13,693 nt of DNA from Candidatus Nesterenkonia stercoripullorum. GTDB taxonomy: Bacteria > Actinomycetota > Actinomycetes > Actinomycetales > Micrococcaceae. Every line of letters begins with the position of its first letter. Positions within the stretch are counted from its first letter, which is position 1. Position numbers and translations under genes: made by a program. This document shows, piece by piece, positions 1-7,467 of the stretch. Location: contig DXGD01000227.1 of NCBI GenBank assembly GCA_019114115.1, positions 1 through 13,693 of the forward strand, given 5' to 3'. Under the pieces are notes generated by a model. It was not told where the DNA came from. It saw only the letters and a list, made by a program, of their open reading frames with translations, and did no database searches.

Positions 1-16
1 TATCGGGCTGCTGCAT
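1..16 (-). CDS. Start of a probable next gene, cut by the window edge
   Basis: On the minus strand an ATG (bases 16-14) sits a few bases after a GGGGAGG ribosome-binding sequence (bases 28-22) and begins M-Q-Q-P-D before the window ends. It overlaps the 3' end of the membrane-protein gene in a different frame. The upstream frame reaches the edge with TA as the first two bases of its next codon, so a stop there would give a classic overlapping gene pair. In related actinobacteria a DUF4129-type membrane protein often follows this gene. That identity is inference only, because five codons cannot show it. Confidence 0.4.
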
Positions 17-1073
17 AGAACCTCCCCAGGTGCTCAGCCGATCCCGGAACGAGGGTCTCCGCCTCTTCCTGTGGCACCTCAGCACTGTCGTGCAGGGCGT
101 TGGGGCTGATCGTGGCCGCGGTGAGAGCGACGTCGAGGGCCTCCTGGCGGACCCTGGCATTGAAGTACATGACAGAGATGATCACGCCGATCAGCCCCAC
201 CGACAGTGCGCTGAGCACAGCACTGTAGAGCTGCCCGACGGCGAAGACCGCGAAACTGACCCAGTTTCCGTTCTGCGGGTCAGCTGCGTCCCATGCCAGA
301 GCTTGCCCGAGGCCCGTGAACAGGCCGAGGGGCAGGGAGGCGACCGTGATCACGATGGTGATCATCAGGTAGAGCAGGGCGACGGTGCCGATATTGCGCC
401 ACCATCTGCCGCGGTTCAGGCGCCAGGAACGCCCCAGCGCGGAGAAGGCGTTCTCCCGCTCCACCAGGATCGTCATCGGCCCGTACATGAAAGCGGCCGT
501 CAGCCAGCACAGCAGCAGGAACAGTGCAGGGATCACCACGATCAGGCCGATGAACAGGGTCAAGACGCTGACCAGCAGAGCCACCCCGAGCGAGACCACC
601 CCGACGACGCCGGCCAGCAGGACCAGCAGCACGATGTGCAGAACGAGCCAGCCCAACCGGGATGAGCGCAGCCGCAGCGTGTTCCACAGGTTGGTGCGCA
701 GGCCGAGAGTCGCGCGCATAGCCGGAATCACCATCAGTGACAGGACGGTCAGCAGCAGGAGCTGGCTCACAGCGCCGGTCAGCAGGGTCCAGACGATGAG
801 CCATCCGTCAGCGAGCAGGTCGGTGAGGTACTCCTCGTCAGCTGCGGCCCCGCCGCTGAGCTGGATGACGGCGGCGGAAGGCCAGATCAGCGCGAGAATC
901 AGCGTGAAGAAGAAGCTCAGCAACGCGGTGAGGAAGGGCAGTCCGAGCGTGGCACGAGGGCTCAGCCGGATGATGGCGAAGGCTGTCGAGAAGACCTCGG
1001 ACTGCCCGAGCCGGCGCAGCGGAAAGACCGATCCGGGGGCGAGCTGCCCATATGAGGCACTGCCTCCGCTCAT
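1..1073 (-). CDS. Polytopic membrane protein, glycerophosphoryl diester phosphodiesterase membrane-domain family (3' end at or beyond edge)
   Basis: Reading leftward from ATG at 1073, 357 codons are open to the window edge. The start is supported by GGAGGACAA directly upstream. Hydrophobic segments lie near residues 44-66, 90-117, 140-165, 166-195, 228-252 and 272-303, giving about six membrane spans. A conserved-looking cytoplasmic loop at residues 203-229 (ILVERENAFSALGRSWRLN and following) is the hallmark I associate with the membrane domain found fused to, or beside, glycerophosphodiester phosphodiesterases. No phosphodiesterase catalytic domain is present, so enzymatic activity should not be assumed; the biochemical role is unknown. 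The acidic C-terminal tail (about residues 330-350) is probably near the true end. It is transcribed divergently from mtrA, an arrangement common in Micrococcales, which hints at an envelope role but does not prove one. The family call is moderately sure; the reading frame is very sure. Confidence 0.85.
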   Translation of the reverse strand, partial: MSGGSASYGQLAPGSVFPLRRLGQSEVFSTAFAIIRLSPRATLGLPFLTALLSFFFTLILALIWPSAAVIQLSGGAAADEEYLTDLLADGWLIVWTLLTGAVSQLLLLTVLSLMVIPAMRATLGLRTNLWNTLRLRSSRLGWLVLHIVLLVLLAGVVGVVSLGVALLVSVLTLFIGLIVVIPALFLLLCWLTAAFMYGPMTILVERENAFSALGRSWRLNRGRWWRNIGTVALLYLMITIVITVASLPLGLFTGLGQALAWDAADPQNGNWVSFAVFAVGQLYSAVLSALSVGLIGVIISVMYFNARVRQEALDVALTAATISPNALHDSAEVPQEEAETLVPGSAEHLGRFYAAAR

Positions 1074-1106
1074 TTGTCCTCCAGGATCCGGCGATGCTGT
1101 GTCTCC

Positions 1107-1133
1107 ACCCTACCGCCCTCATATATCCTTCAA
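1107..1133 (-). promoter_or_regulatory. Possible promoter of the divergent membrane-protein gene
   Basis: On the minus strand TTGAAG (1133-1128) is followed after 15 bases by TAGGGT (1112-1107), which fits the actinobacterial -10 pattern TAnnnT. The -10 lies 34 bases from the start codon. The spacer is shorter than the usual 17, so this is a weak prediction. The two hexamers partly coincide with the arms of the inverted repeat CCACCCT (1105-1111) / AGGGTGG (1133-1139), so a protein binding that repeat could block this promoter. Confidence 0.25.
1124..1129 (+). promoter_or_regulatory. Possible -10 element for mtrA
   Basis: TATCCT fits the TAnnnT pattern and is the best -10-like hexamer in the divergent region on this strand. 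No good -35 is visible 16-18 bases upstream. If real, the mtrA leader would be about 90 nt and would include the palindrome at 1164-1175. Confidence 0.2.
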
Positions 1134-1163
1134 GGGTGGGGTCGGCGCCTCGGTGCCGCTCCC

Positions 1164-1175
1164 GCACGTCCGTGC
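1164..1175. promoter_or_regulatory. Short palindrome GCACG-TC-CGTGC upstream of mtrA
   Basis: A perfect 5+5 bp inverted repeat with a 2-bp centre lies about 52 bp before the mtrA start codon. It could be an operator half-site pair or only a small structure in the leader. It does not resemble the GTAAC-type repeats described for MtrA in Streptomyces, so autoregulation through this site is not claimed. Confidence 0.2.
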
Positions 1176-1226
1176 CCGGGGACTTCCCGCGCTGCCAGGA
1201 ACGTACCACCACGAACAGGGGAGCCG

Positions 1227-1916
1227 ATGAAAGCCAGGATTCTGGTCGTCGACGATGACGAGGCACTTGCCGAGATGATCGGCATCGTGCTGCGCAATGA
1301 CGGCTTCGAACCTACCTTCTGCGCGACCGGTGATGCCGCGCTGGAGGCTTTCCATTCGTCGAAGCCCGATGTGGTCCTCTTGGATCTGATGCTTCCAGGC
1401 AAGGACGGCATCGAAGTGTGCCGTGAGATCCGCGAGGAGGCCGATACGCCGATCATCATGCTCACGGCGAAGTCGGACACCGCTGACGTCGTGCGCGGCC
1501 TCAAAGCCGGCGCCGATGACTATGTGCCGAAGCCGTTCAAGCCGGCTGAGCTCGTGGCACGGGTGCGGGCACGGCTGCGTCCTTCCGATCACGGCCCCCG
1601 GCAGGAGCAGGAGCAGCTGCAGATCGGCGACCTGACGATCGATATCTCCGGCCACGAAGTGCGCCGCGGGGACAGCCGGATCTCCCTGACTCCGCTCGAA
1701 TTCGACTTGCTGGCCGCCCTGGCGAAGAAGCCGTGGCAGGTCTGGAATCGCGAGATGCTGCTGGAGGAAGTCTGGGGCTACCGCCACCAAGCTGACACGC
1801 GCCTGGTCAACGTCCATGTGCAGCGTCTGCGGTCCAAGATCGAGAAGGATCCCGAGAGCCCGGAGATCGTGCAGACAGTCCGTGGCGTGGGATACAAGGC
1901 CGGCGGGCAGGGGTAG
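1227..1916 (+). CDS. mtrA: Two-component response regulator MtrA
   Basis: An OmpR/PhoB-family response regulator of 229 residues, close to the roughly 228 of the mycobacterial protein. The receiver domain (residues 1-118) has the acidic pocket D9-D10, phosphoacceptor D53 in LLDLMLPGKDG, T80 and K102 in the PKPFKP turn. A winged-helix DNA-binding domain fills the second half, with the typical ISLTPLEFDLL and late VNVHVQRLRSKIE and VRGVGYK motifs. In actinobacteria, MtrA phosphorylated by MtrB controls cell-wall hydrolases, division and osmotic-response genes. The ATG at 1227 was chosen because AGGGGAG lies just upstream and it yields MKARILVVDDD exactly at the family N-terminus; the frame is open further upstream but is not homologous there. 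It begins the mtrA-mtrB-lpqB operon and is divergent from a membrane-protein gene. Confidence 0.97.
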   Translation: MKARILVVDDDEALAEMIGIVLRNDGFEPTFCATGDAALEAFHSSKPDVVLLDLMLPGKDGIEVCREIREEADTPIIMLTAKSDTADVVRGLKAGADDYVPKPFKPAELVARVRARLRPSDHGPRQEQEQLQIGDLTIDISGHEVRRGDSRISLTPLEFDLLAALAKKPWQVWNREMLLEEVWGYRHQADTRLVNVHVQRLRSKIEKDPESPEIVQTVRGVGYKAGGQG

Positions 1917-2049
1917 TCCCATTCCCGAGCGCAGAGACAGCGCCGAGCCGCCTCTCGACTCGGTGGATGAGGACGCCGAGTCGAGAAGCTCGGTGGCCTC
2001 GAGTGCTGCCGCCCGGACGACGGGCTATGTTCCGGTGATCACACCGGGA

Positions 2050-3888
2050 ATGCCCGACCCGCGCGGGGAGCCTGACGAAGACCCGGCCGGGGAAGAGGAC
2101 GCCGGCGAGAGCGACGAACGTCCCGGCGACGTCGCGGGGGCTGGCCCTTCGGGCGAGCGCGCAGCGCGCGGAGCAGGGGAGGCTGCGGCAGGGTCGCGTC
2201 GTCGTCGTGGCCCGCTGCGGAACACCGCGCGCAAGGCACGCGATTTCCCCAAGCTCTGGAGCAGGTCGCTGCTCATCAGGGCCGTCTCCTTCACCGGTGT
2301 GCTGACGCTGATAGGCACCGGGCTGGTCGCGGCGTTCCTCACTCAGCAGGTGACCACTGGTCTTTTCCAGGAGCAGTTCAGCAGAGTCGAGGGGGAGGCG
2401 ACACAGGGCCTGGTCGAGATTCGCAATACCTTCGCCTCTGCCCCCAGCGGGGACCGCACGGAGACCGAGACGCTGGTCACCAATACGCTGGACGCGATGC
2501 AGGGGTCCGAATCCCAGGAGCGACGAGAGTTCATCCTGGTCCCGATCGACCCTACAGAGAACCTTTACGCCAGTCCGCAGCACTCGATCGACCCGGAGAC
2601 GATCCCGGATGAGCTCGCGCAGACAGTTGCCGAGGGCTCCGGGCAGTATTGGCAGTCGGTAGGGATCGAGAGGGACGGAGAGACCGTGCCGGGAGTCGCG
2701 TTCGGCACCCAGCTGACCCTGCCGCCGGGGAACGCCTATGCGCTGTACTTCATCTACGACTTCTCCTCGGTGCAGGAGTCGCTGAACTTCGTGCTGCGTG
2801 TGCTTCTCATCGCCGGAGTGACGATTCTGGTGATGAACATGGCGATCGCTGCGTGGGTGGCCCGTTCCGTCGTGTCCCCGATATCGCAGGCGGCTGAGGT
2901 GTCCGAGAGGATCGCAGCAGGTCAGCTCGATCAACGGCTCGATGTCCGAGGGCGGGACGAGATTGCGCGCCTGGGTGTCTCCTTCAACAAGATGGCCTCG
3001 AACTTGCAGGACCAGATCACCCAGCTGGCGAATCTGTCCAAAATGCAGCAGCGATTCGTCTCAGATGTCTCCCACGAACTGCGCACGCCGCTGACCACGG
3101 TCAGAATGGCTGCCGAAGTGCTGCATGAATCCCGGGACGATTTCGATCCGGTCAACCAGCGATCCGCAGAGCTGCTCCACCACCAGGTCGAGCGATTCCA
3201 AGCGCTGCTTGCTGACCTGCTGGAGATGTCCCGCTTCGACGCCGGCGCCGCAGAGCTGGCCGTCTCCGAGGTGGACCTCAAACAGCTCTGCAGCGAAGTC
3301 CTGCTGACCGCGTATCCGCTGGCGGAGCAGTCGAACACACAGCTGTCCCTGGTAGTGCAGGGGGAGGACTTCATCGCCGACGTCGACCCCCGGCGGATCA
3401 GCCGGATCCTGCGGAACCTGGTCAACAATGCCATCGAGCACTCCGAGTCCCGCCCGGTCGATCTCATCGTGGCCTCATCGCCGACGGCGGTGGGCGTCGC
3501 CGTGCGTGACCACGGGATCGGGATGAGTCCGGCAGAAGTCTCGCATGTCTTCCACCGCTTCTGGCGTGCGGATCCTGCCCGGGCACGGACGACGGGCGGC
3601 TCGGGCCTCGGGCTGTCCATCGCCACCGAAGACACCCGACTGCATCAGGGGGCGCTGGATGCCTGGGGTCAGAAGGGTCAGGGCTCGTGCTTCCGCCTCG
3701 TGCTGCCGCGCTCCCAGGAAGTGCCCTACCGGGCCTCGCCTTTGGCGCTGCCGCCGGTGTATCGAGCGACTGACCGGCAGTATGTGAGTGAGGAGATGAT
3801 CGCGGAGACCGGCGAGGGGCACAGCCATGACCGGGTCACCGAGCAAGCCCTCGATCAGCCTGACCAGTCGAAGGAGGACCCTCAATGA
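2050..3888 (+). CDS. mtrB: Sensor histidine kinase MtrB
   Basis: Membrane sensor kinase for MtrA, about 612 residues from ATG 2050. Order: an acidic then Arg-rich cytoplasmic N-terminus (1-72); TM1 near 75-97; an extracytoplasmic sensor region of about 150 residues; TM2 near 248-270; a HAMP linker; the H-box HELRTPLTT with phosphorylated His342, whose E and T neighbours are typical of kinases with phosphatase activity; and the ATPase domain with N-box NLVNNAIEH (Asn459-Asn460), DHGIGM, the F-box around HVFHRFWRADPAR, and GGSGLGLSIA. A charged tail of about 60 residues follows. The start is uncertain: no candidate has a good ribosome-binding site. The frame is open through the mtrA stop, and GTG codons at 1963, 1993 and 2035 are alternatives. 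The reading frame upstream of 2050 already looks GC3-biased, so the true protein may be longer. The stop overlaps the lpqB start as ATGA, implying coupled translation. Confidence 0.95.
   Translation: MPDPRGEPDEDPAGEEDAGESDERPGDVAGAGPSGERAARGAGEAAAGSRRRRGPLRNTARKARDFPKLWSRSLLIRAVSFTGVLTLIGTGLVAAFLTQQVTTGLFQEQFSRVEGEATQGLVEIRNTFASAPSGDRTETETLVTNTLDAMQGSESQERREFILVPIDPTENLYASPQHSIDPETIPDELAQTVAEGSGQYWQSVGIERDGETVPGVAFGTQLTLPPGNAYALYFIYDFSSVQESLNFVLRVLLIAGVTILVMNMAIAAWVARSVVSPISQAAEVSERIAAGQLDQRLDVRGRDEIARLGVSFNKMASNLQDQITQLANLSKMQQRFVSDVSHELRTPLTTVRMAAEVLHESRDDFDPVNQRSAELLHHQVERFQALLADLLEMSRFDAGAAELAVSEVDLKQLCSEVLLTAYPLAEQSNTQLSLVVQGEDFIADVDPRRISRILRNLVNNAIEHSESRPVDLIVASSPTAVGVAVRDHGIGMSPAEVSHVFHRFWRADPARARTTGGSGLGLSIATEDTRLHQGALDAWGQKGQGSCFRLVLPRSQEVPYRASPLALPPVYRATDRQYVSEEMIAETGEGHSHDRVTEQALDQPDQSKEDPQ
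3871..3877 (+). promoter_or_regulatory. Strong ribosome-binding site for lpqB inside mtrB
   Basis: AAGGAGG lies within the last codons of mtrB, 7 bases before the lpqB ATG, and fixes that start. Together with the ATGA overlap it supports translational coupling of kinase and lipoprotein. Confidence 0.85.
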
Positions 3889-5600
3889 TTCCGGCTCTGC
3901 GACGTCGTCTCGCGGCAGCCATGGGGTGTGCCCTGCTGCTGCTCACGGTGGGCTGCGCCCCGATGATCCCCACCGACGGGCCGGTGGGAACCTCAGACCC
4001 GGAGGTCGGGGGCGACTTCGAGTACGTCTTCGATCCGCGTGGCCCGCAGGAGGGCGACTCTCCCGAAGAGATCGTGCGTTACTTCATCCAGGCCGGAGTC
4101 GGCGTGCAGGATGACTATGCGGTGGCTCGTGAATACATGACCGCTGAGGCGGCTGCGGAGTGGACGCCGGGGGAGCGCACTGTTGTGTATTCCACCGAAC
4201 CGCGCTACTTCCCCGGAGAGGACGATACGTTCACCGCGCAGATGGAAGTCGAATCGCAGATCGATTCCTCCGGGATCATGACCTCGCTGCCGGAGAACTC
4301 CACGGAAGCGATGGAGTTCACCCTGACGGAGGTGGAGGGCGAGTGGCGGATCAGCGACGCCCCATCGGGGACCATGCTCCCGTACGGGCAGTTCCAGCGG
4401 GTCTACGCAGCACATACGCTCTACTTCTACGATCCGCAGCTTCAGTACGCTGTGCCGGATCTGCGCTGGTTCGTCAATCGGCCGGGATTGCCCGCAGAGA
4501 TCGTCTCGGCTCTGCTGGACGGCCCGGCGCCGTATCTGAGCCCTGCAGTGGTCTCCGGCTTCCCCTCGGATGCTCGGCTCTCCCGCGCCTCGGTCCCGGT
4601 GGAGGACGGAGTGGCACAGGTGGATTTCGACAACGACATCGTCGCGGGTCTCTCCGATGAGGAGCGGGCCCTGATGCAGCACCAGATCGACCTGGTGCTC
4701 ACTCAGCTCTCCGCAGTCCGTGACGTCCAGGTGACCGTCGATCAGCGGGAGATCTCCGCGGGCGACGGCGAATCCGCCGACGATCTGGACATCGATGTGG
4801 AACCCGCCGTGGACGCCACCCAGGTCGGTATCCATGACGGGACGCTCATGCGCCAATCCGGGCTGGAGACGATGTCGATCAACAATCTCCCCGACGTTTC
4901 CGATCTGGAACCGCAGCAGCCCGCGATGCCCGACGAAGCTGCCGACGTCTATGCCTTCCTCGACGGCGAAGGCAGCGACCTCTACCACGTCGGTCCGGAT
5001 CTGGGTGTCTCGCTGTCGTTCAGCGGGGAGGACCTGGTCCGGCCTTCGATGGACAATTTCGGATGGACCTGGACCGCCTCGAACGCCTCGGATGAGGCCA
5101 CGGTCCACGCGCTGCCCTACGACGAATCGCTCCCGCGCAATGAGGTGCAGGTCAGCGTGGACTGGCTGGAGGGGCGCAGCATCACCTCACTGCGGATCTC
5201 CCAGGACGGCGCCCGCGCCGCCGTGGTCGTTGACGACGGCGGAGAACGGACCCTCTACATGACCGGTGTCATTCGGGACTCCGAGGGCGCGCCGCAGGGC
5301 CTCGCCGAGCCCATGCGCATGGAGACGACGACGGATATCGAGGAAGTCCGCTGGTCTGAGAACAATTCTCTGGTGGTCTGGGAGAACTCCGAGGATGAGG
5401 CCCGGCAGGTGGAGCGCGTGACGATCAGCGGCACCAATGAGCCGCTGGGCCGGGTGCTTCTCGGCCTGCAGAATGTCTCTGCCGGTGAGGGGGAGCGCAA
5501 TATCTTCGCCGAGACGGTCGACTATCCTCAGCAGACCTTCCTAGGTGAGACCTGGGACGTGGAAGATCTCGATATCCGCGATATGAGCTATCCGGGCTGA
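3885..5600 (+). CDS. lpqB: Lipoprotein LpqB (GerMN plus beta-propeller)
   Basis: A 571-residue exported lipoprotein that partners with the MtrAB system; in mycobacteria LpqB is reported to interact with MtrB's outer domain and to modulate MtrA phosphorylation. The N-terminus has basic residues (R6-R8), a hydrophobic stretch and a lipobox-like TVGC with lipidated Cys24; Thr at -3 is a little unusual, with Leu at -4. A GerMN-type domain covers about residues 200-285 (GLPAEIVSALLDGPAPYLSP, then VAQVDFDNDIV). The C-terminal part from about 330 carries repeated Asp/Trp-containing strands consistent with the family's beta-propeller. Length matches the family. The start overlaps the mtrB stop and has AAGGAGG at proper spacing. 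No further gene follows closely, so lpqB probably ends the mtr operon, although transcription could continue into the comF-like gene 144 bp downstream. Confidence 0.95.
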   Translation: MIPALRRRLAAAMGCALLLLTVGCAPMIPTDGPVGTSDPEVGGDFEYVFDPRGPQEGDSPEEIVRYFIQAGVGVQDDYAVAREYMTAEAAAEWTPGERTVVYSTEPRYFPGEDDTFTAQMEVESQIDSSGIMTSLPENSTEAMEFTLTEVEGEWRISDAPSGTMLPYGQFQRVYAAHTLYFYDPQLQYAVPDLRWFVNRPGLPAEIVSALLDGPAPYLSPAVVSGFPSDARLSRASVPVEDGVAQVDFDNDIVAGLSDEERALMQHQIDLVLTQLSAVRDVQVTVDQREISAGDGESADDLDIDVEPAVDATQVGIHDGTLMRQSGLETMSINNLPDVSDLEPQQPAMPDEAADVYAFLDGEGSDLYHVGPDLGVSLSFSGEDLVRPSMDNFGWTWTASNASDEATVHALPYDESLPRNEVQVSVDWLEGRSITSLRISQDGARAAVVVDDGGERTLYMTGVIRDSEGAPQGLAEPMRMETTTDIEEVRWSENNSLVVWENSEDEARQVERVTISGTNEPLGRVLLGLQNVSAGEGERNIFAETVDYPQQTFLGETWDVEDLDIRDMSYPG

Positions 5601-5613
5601 TCCGCGCTGATCC

Positions 5614-5633
5614 AGCCCCGCGCTCGCAGGGCT
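5614..5633 (+). terminator. Weak hairpin after lpqB
   Basis: AGCCC (5614-5618) can pair with GGGCT (5629-5633) over a 10-base loop, 13 bases after the lpqB stop. There is a run of four T's shortly after (5646-5649). The stem is short, so this is only a possible terminator. Confidence 0.25.
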
Positions 5634-5694
5634 CTTCGCCAGGTAGTTTTCCCCCATGGACCCCCGCAATAGCTGAGTTCGTGCGGTATCCACA

Positions 5695-5729
5695 GCAGCG
5701 CGCTTCGCTGATCACGCGGGCCGCGCTGC
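5695..5729 (+). terminator. GC-rich inverted repeat before the comF-like gene
   Basis: GCAGCGCG (5695-5702) and CGCGCTGC (5722-5729) are perfect 8-bp complements with a 19-base loop that contains the palindrome TGATCA. There is no T-run after it. It could end mtr-operon transcripts or be a leader structure of the following gene, whose start codon lies 16 bases downstream. Confidence 0.3.
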
Positions 5730-5744
5730 GGGTGATGCTGAAGC

Positions 5745-6614
5745 ATGATCACTCGTGCGGGACACGCTGACCCCTCTTGCCACGCCGTTACGGCGAGCGG
5801 TGAGATTCGCGGTGCGATTCGCGGTGCGCTGCGCGGCCTCGCCGACCTCCTTCTTCCGGTCTCCTGCGTCTGCTGCGGTGCGGAGCAGACCGACATGTGC
5901 TCCGAATGCATAGACGACCTTCGGCTGCGAGTCTCCCGACCGTTCCGGGCAGAAGAGGCTGCGGAGTCCCTCCCGCTCGTGCCTCCGGAATCGCTGATCC
6001 TGCCGGCACCTCAGGAATGCCTCGACGCGCTGGTCCCGCTTCCGGTCTACAGCGCAGGCGTCTACGACGACGTGCTCAGCCGGACCCTGCTGGCCTTCAA
6101 GGAGCAGGAATACATTCGCCTGCGCAGAGTCCTGGGTCCTGCACTGGCCGGCAGCATTCGAGCCGCGCTGCGGGATCTGCTCCCGCCTCCTGGGCACCGT
6201 CGCCCGAGGCTTCTGCTGGTGAGTCCTCCACCGTCCCTTCGTGCCCGGCTGCGTCGCAGCTATCAGCCAGTGCCGGCGCTGATGGCAGCGGAGCCGCGGC
6301 TGCGCGGGAGCTTCCCGTCCGGCGTGCTGAGGCACCGCATCTCGGGGAGGTGGTCAACGGCAGTCCTGGGCTCCGGCCAGCAGAAGAGCCGCAGCGCCTT
6401 GCAGCGCCGCATGGGCGAGCAGATCCTCGCCCCCACCCGGCGTGGGAGGCGGCTGCTGGAGAACGCCGACGTGATGATCGTCGACGACGTGCTGACCACA
6501 GGTGCCACGATTCATCACCTGTACCGCGTGCTGACCGAGGCAGGGGCCAGAGTTTATGGTGCCGCGGTGCTGGCGGCCGTCTATCGGGGTGACTCGGTCA
6601 CCGATTCGGCATAG
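5745..6614 (+). CDS. ComF-family phosphoribosyltransferase-like protein
   Basis: A 289-residue protein with the two ComF signatures. The first is an N-terminal zinc-ribbon (C41-x2-C44 and C52-x2-C55, in PVSCVCCG and MCSEC); the second is a C-terminal type I phosphoribosyltransferase PRPP loop, VMIVDDVLTTGAT at 243-255, with acidic D247-D248. In naturally competent bacteria ComF acts in DNA uptake, but many non-competent actinobacteria carry this gene beside hpf and secA with no proven role, so I leave the symbol empty. The ATG at 5745 is the first in-frame start after a stop at 5739, yet it has no clear Shine-Dalgarno sequence and sits in a tiny ATGCT/AGCAT hairpin. It gives about 30 residues before the usual family start. 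A 12-bp tandem repeat (5804-5827, encoding IRGA twice) lies in this extension. Confidence 0.9.
   Translation: MITRAGHADPSCHAVTASGEIRGAIRGALRGLADLLLPVSCVCCGAEQTDMCSECIDDLRLRVSRPFRAEEAAESLPLVPPESLILPAPQECLDALVPLPVYSAGVYDDVLSRTLLAFKEQEYIRLRRVLGPALAGSIRAALRDLLPPPGHRRPRLLLVSPPPSLRARLRRSYQPVPALMAAEPRLRGSFPSGVLRHRISGRWSTAVLGSGQQKSRSALQRRMGEQILAPTRRGRRLLENADVMIVDDVLTTGATIHHLYRVLTEAGARVYGAAVLAAVYRGDSVTDSA
5804..5827 (+). repeat. 12-bp tandem duplication in the comF-like gene
   Basis: GATTCGCGGTGC occurs twice without a gap (5804-5815 and 5816-5827), keeping the frame and encoding I-R-G-A twice. It is probably a slippage product in the poorly conserved N-terminal extension. Confidence 0.75.
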
Positions 6615-6675
6615 GGTGGAGTATGGGTATCTGGATGAAGGGTCCCATCGCGGCAGCGGGGGACGAATGCTCCCC

Positions 6676-6681
6676 TAGGCT
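6676..6681 (+). promoter_or_regulatory. Possible -10 element for hpf
   Basis: TAGGCT lies 29 bases before the hpf start codon and fits TAnnnT; no matching -35 is seen. The 96-bp gap between the comF-like gene and hpf is large enough for its own promoter, which would suit a stress-induced hibernation factor. Weak support. Confidence 0.25.
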
Positions 6682-6710
6682 GCGCGAACAGCAATCACGA
6701 GGAGGACATC

Positions 6711-7433
6711 ATGACCCTGCAGGTCACGTACACCGGACGGAATATCACGATCCCCTCTGCCTTCAAAGAGCACGTCGAGGACAAGCTCCACAAGATCGAT
6801 CAGCTCGCAGACAAGGGACACCGTCTAGAGGTGAAAGTCTCCAGCGAAAACTCCCACCGGCGAGCCGACACCAGCATGACGGTCGAGCTCACGGTGATCG
6901 GGCGCGGCAAGGTGATCCGTTCCGAGGCGCAGGCCAATGACAAATTCGCCGCCTTCGAGATCGCCCTGAACAAGCTCTCCGAAAGACTTCGCCGGGTACG
7001 CGACAAGAAGAAGACCAGGGCCCACGCCGCACGCAATGGCGTCTCGGGGGCCACCCCGCCAGTCGGCGACTTGCCGCCGCTGCCCAGCGAGGCCCCACTG
7101 TACGAGCAGGTCCTGGATTCCGCTGATGCGCATAACGAACCACCGGCAGAAGATGACGATCAGCTCGATCCCGTCAAGATCCGCCGCAAAGTCTTCCCCG
7201 CCGAGCCCATGAGCGTCGACGCTGCCGTCGATGCGATGGAACTCGTCGGCCACGATTTCTACCTCTACGTGGACTCTGAGACCGGCCAGCCTTCTGCCGT
7301 CTACCGACGGCGGGGCTGGACATACGGCGTGATTTCCCTTGACTCTGAGGCAGCCTCAGAAGGCCCCGTCACAGAGGAACGTCCCTACCGGGCCGAGAAC
7401 GGTGTGGCGACAGCCTCGCTGAGTTCTAGCTGA
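6711..7433 (+). CDS. hpf: Long-form ribosome hibernation promoting factor HPF
   Basis: A 240-residue long HPF. The N-terminal S30AE/YfiA-type domain (about 1-105: VTYTGRNITIPSAFKEHVED, and basic residues ending KLSERLRRVRDKKKTR) binds the small subunit in the decoding channel. A variable Pro/Glu/Asp-rich linker follows (about 106-152). The C-terminal dimerisation domain (about 153-212: KIRRKVFPAEPMSVDAAVDA, VGHDFYLYVDSETG, VYRRRGWTYGVI) joins two 70S ribosomes into inactive 100S particles. This two-domain form is the usual one in Gram-positive bacteria. The start is fixed by GAGGAGG seven bases or so upstream of ATG 6711. It sits between the comF-like gene and secA, the standard actinobacterial order, and is followed by a strong hairpin. 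About 28 residues of Ser/Glu-rich tail extend past the dimerisation domain. Confidence 0.96.
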   Translation: MTLQVTYTGRNITIPSAFKEHVEDKLHKIDQLADKGHRLEVKVSSENSHRRADTSMTVELTVIGRGKVIRSEAQANDKFAAFEIALNKLSERLRRVRDKKKTRAHAARNGVSGATPPVGDLPPLPSEAPLYEQVLDSADAHNEPPAEDDDQLDPVKIRRKVFPAEPMSVDAAVDAMELVGHDFYLYVDSETGQPSAVYRRRGWTYGVISLDSEAASEGPVTEERPYRAENGVATASLSSS

Positions 7434-7467
7434 CCTGCGACGACACCTCTACCCGAGGTGAATCTGC

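Noticed and set aside
30..1230. Plus-strand frames opposite the membrane-protein gene
   Set aside because: Their proteins are Gln/Asp/Arg-rich shadows; the minus frame gives regular membrane spans and a good ribosome-binding site.
1807..2934. 375-codon minus-strand frame across mtrA/mtrB
   Set aside because: Antisense shadow; the composition is Arg/His/Gly-rich without domain features.
3993..5108. 371-codon minus-strand frame inside lpqB
   Set aside because: Antisense shadow of lpqB with no recognisable domain and no ribosome-binding site.
6623..6940. 105-codon frame starting before hpf
   Set aside because: It overlaps hpf out of frame, lacks a good ribosome-binding site and is Arg/His/Gln-rich, as expected of a shadow.
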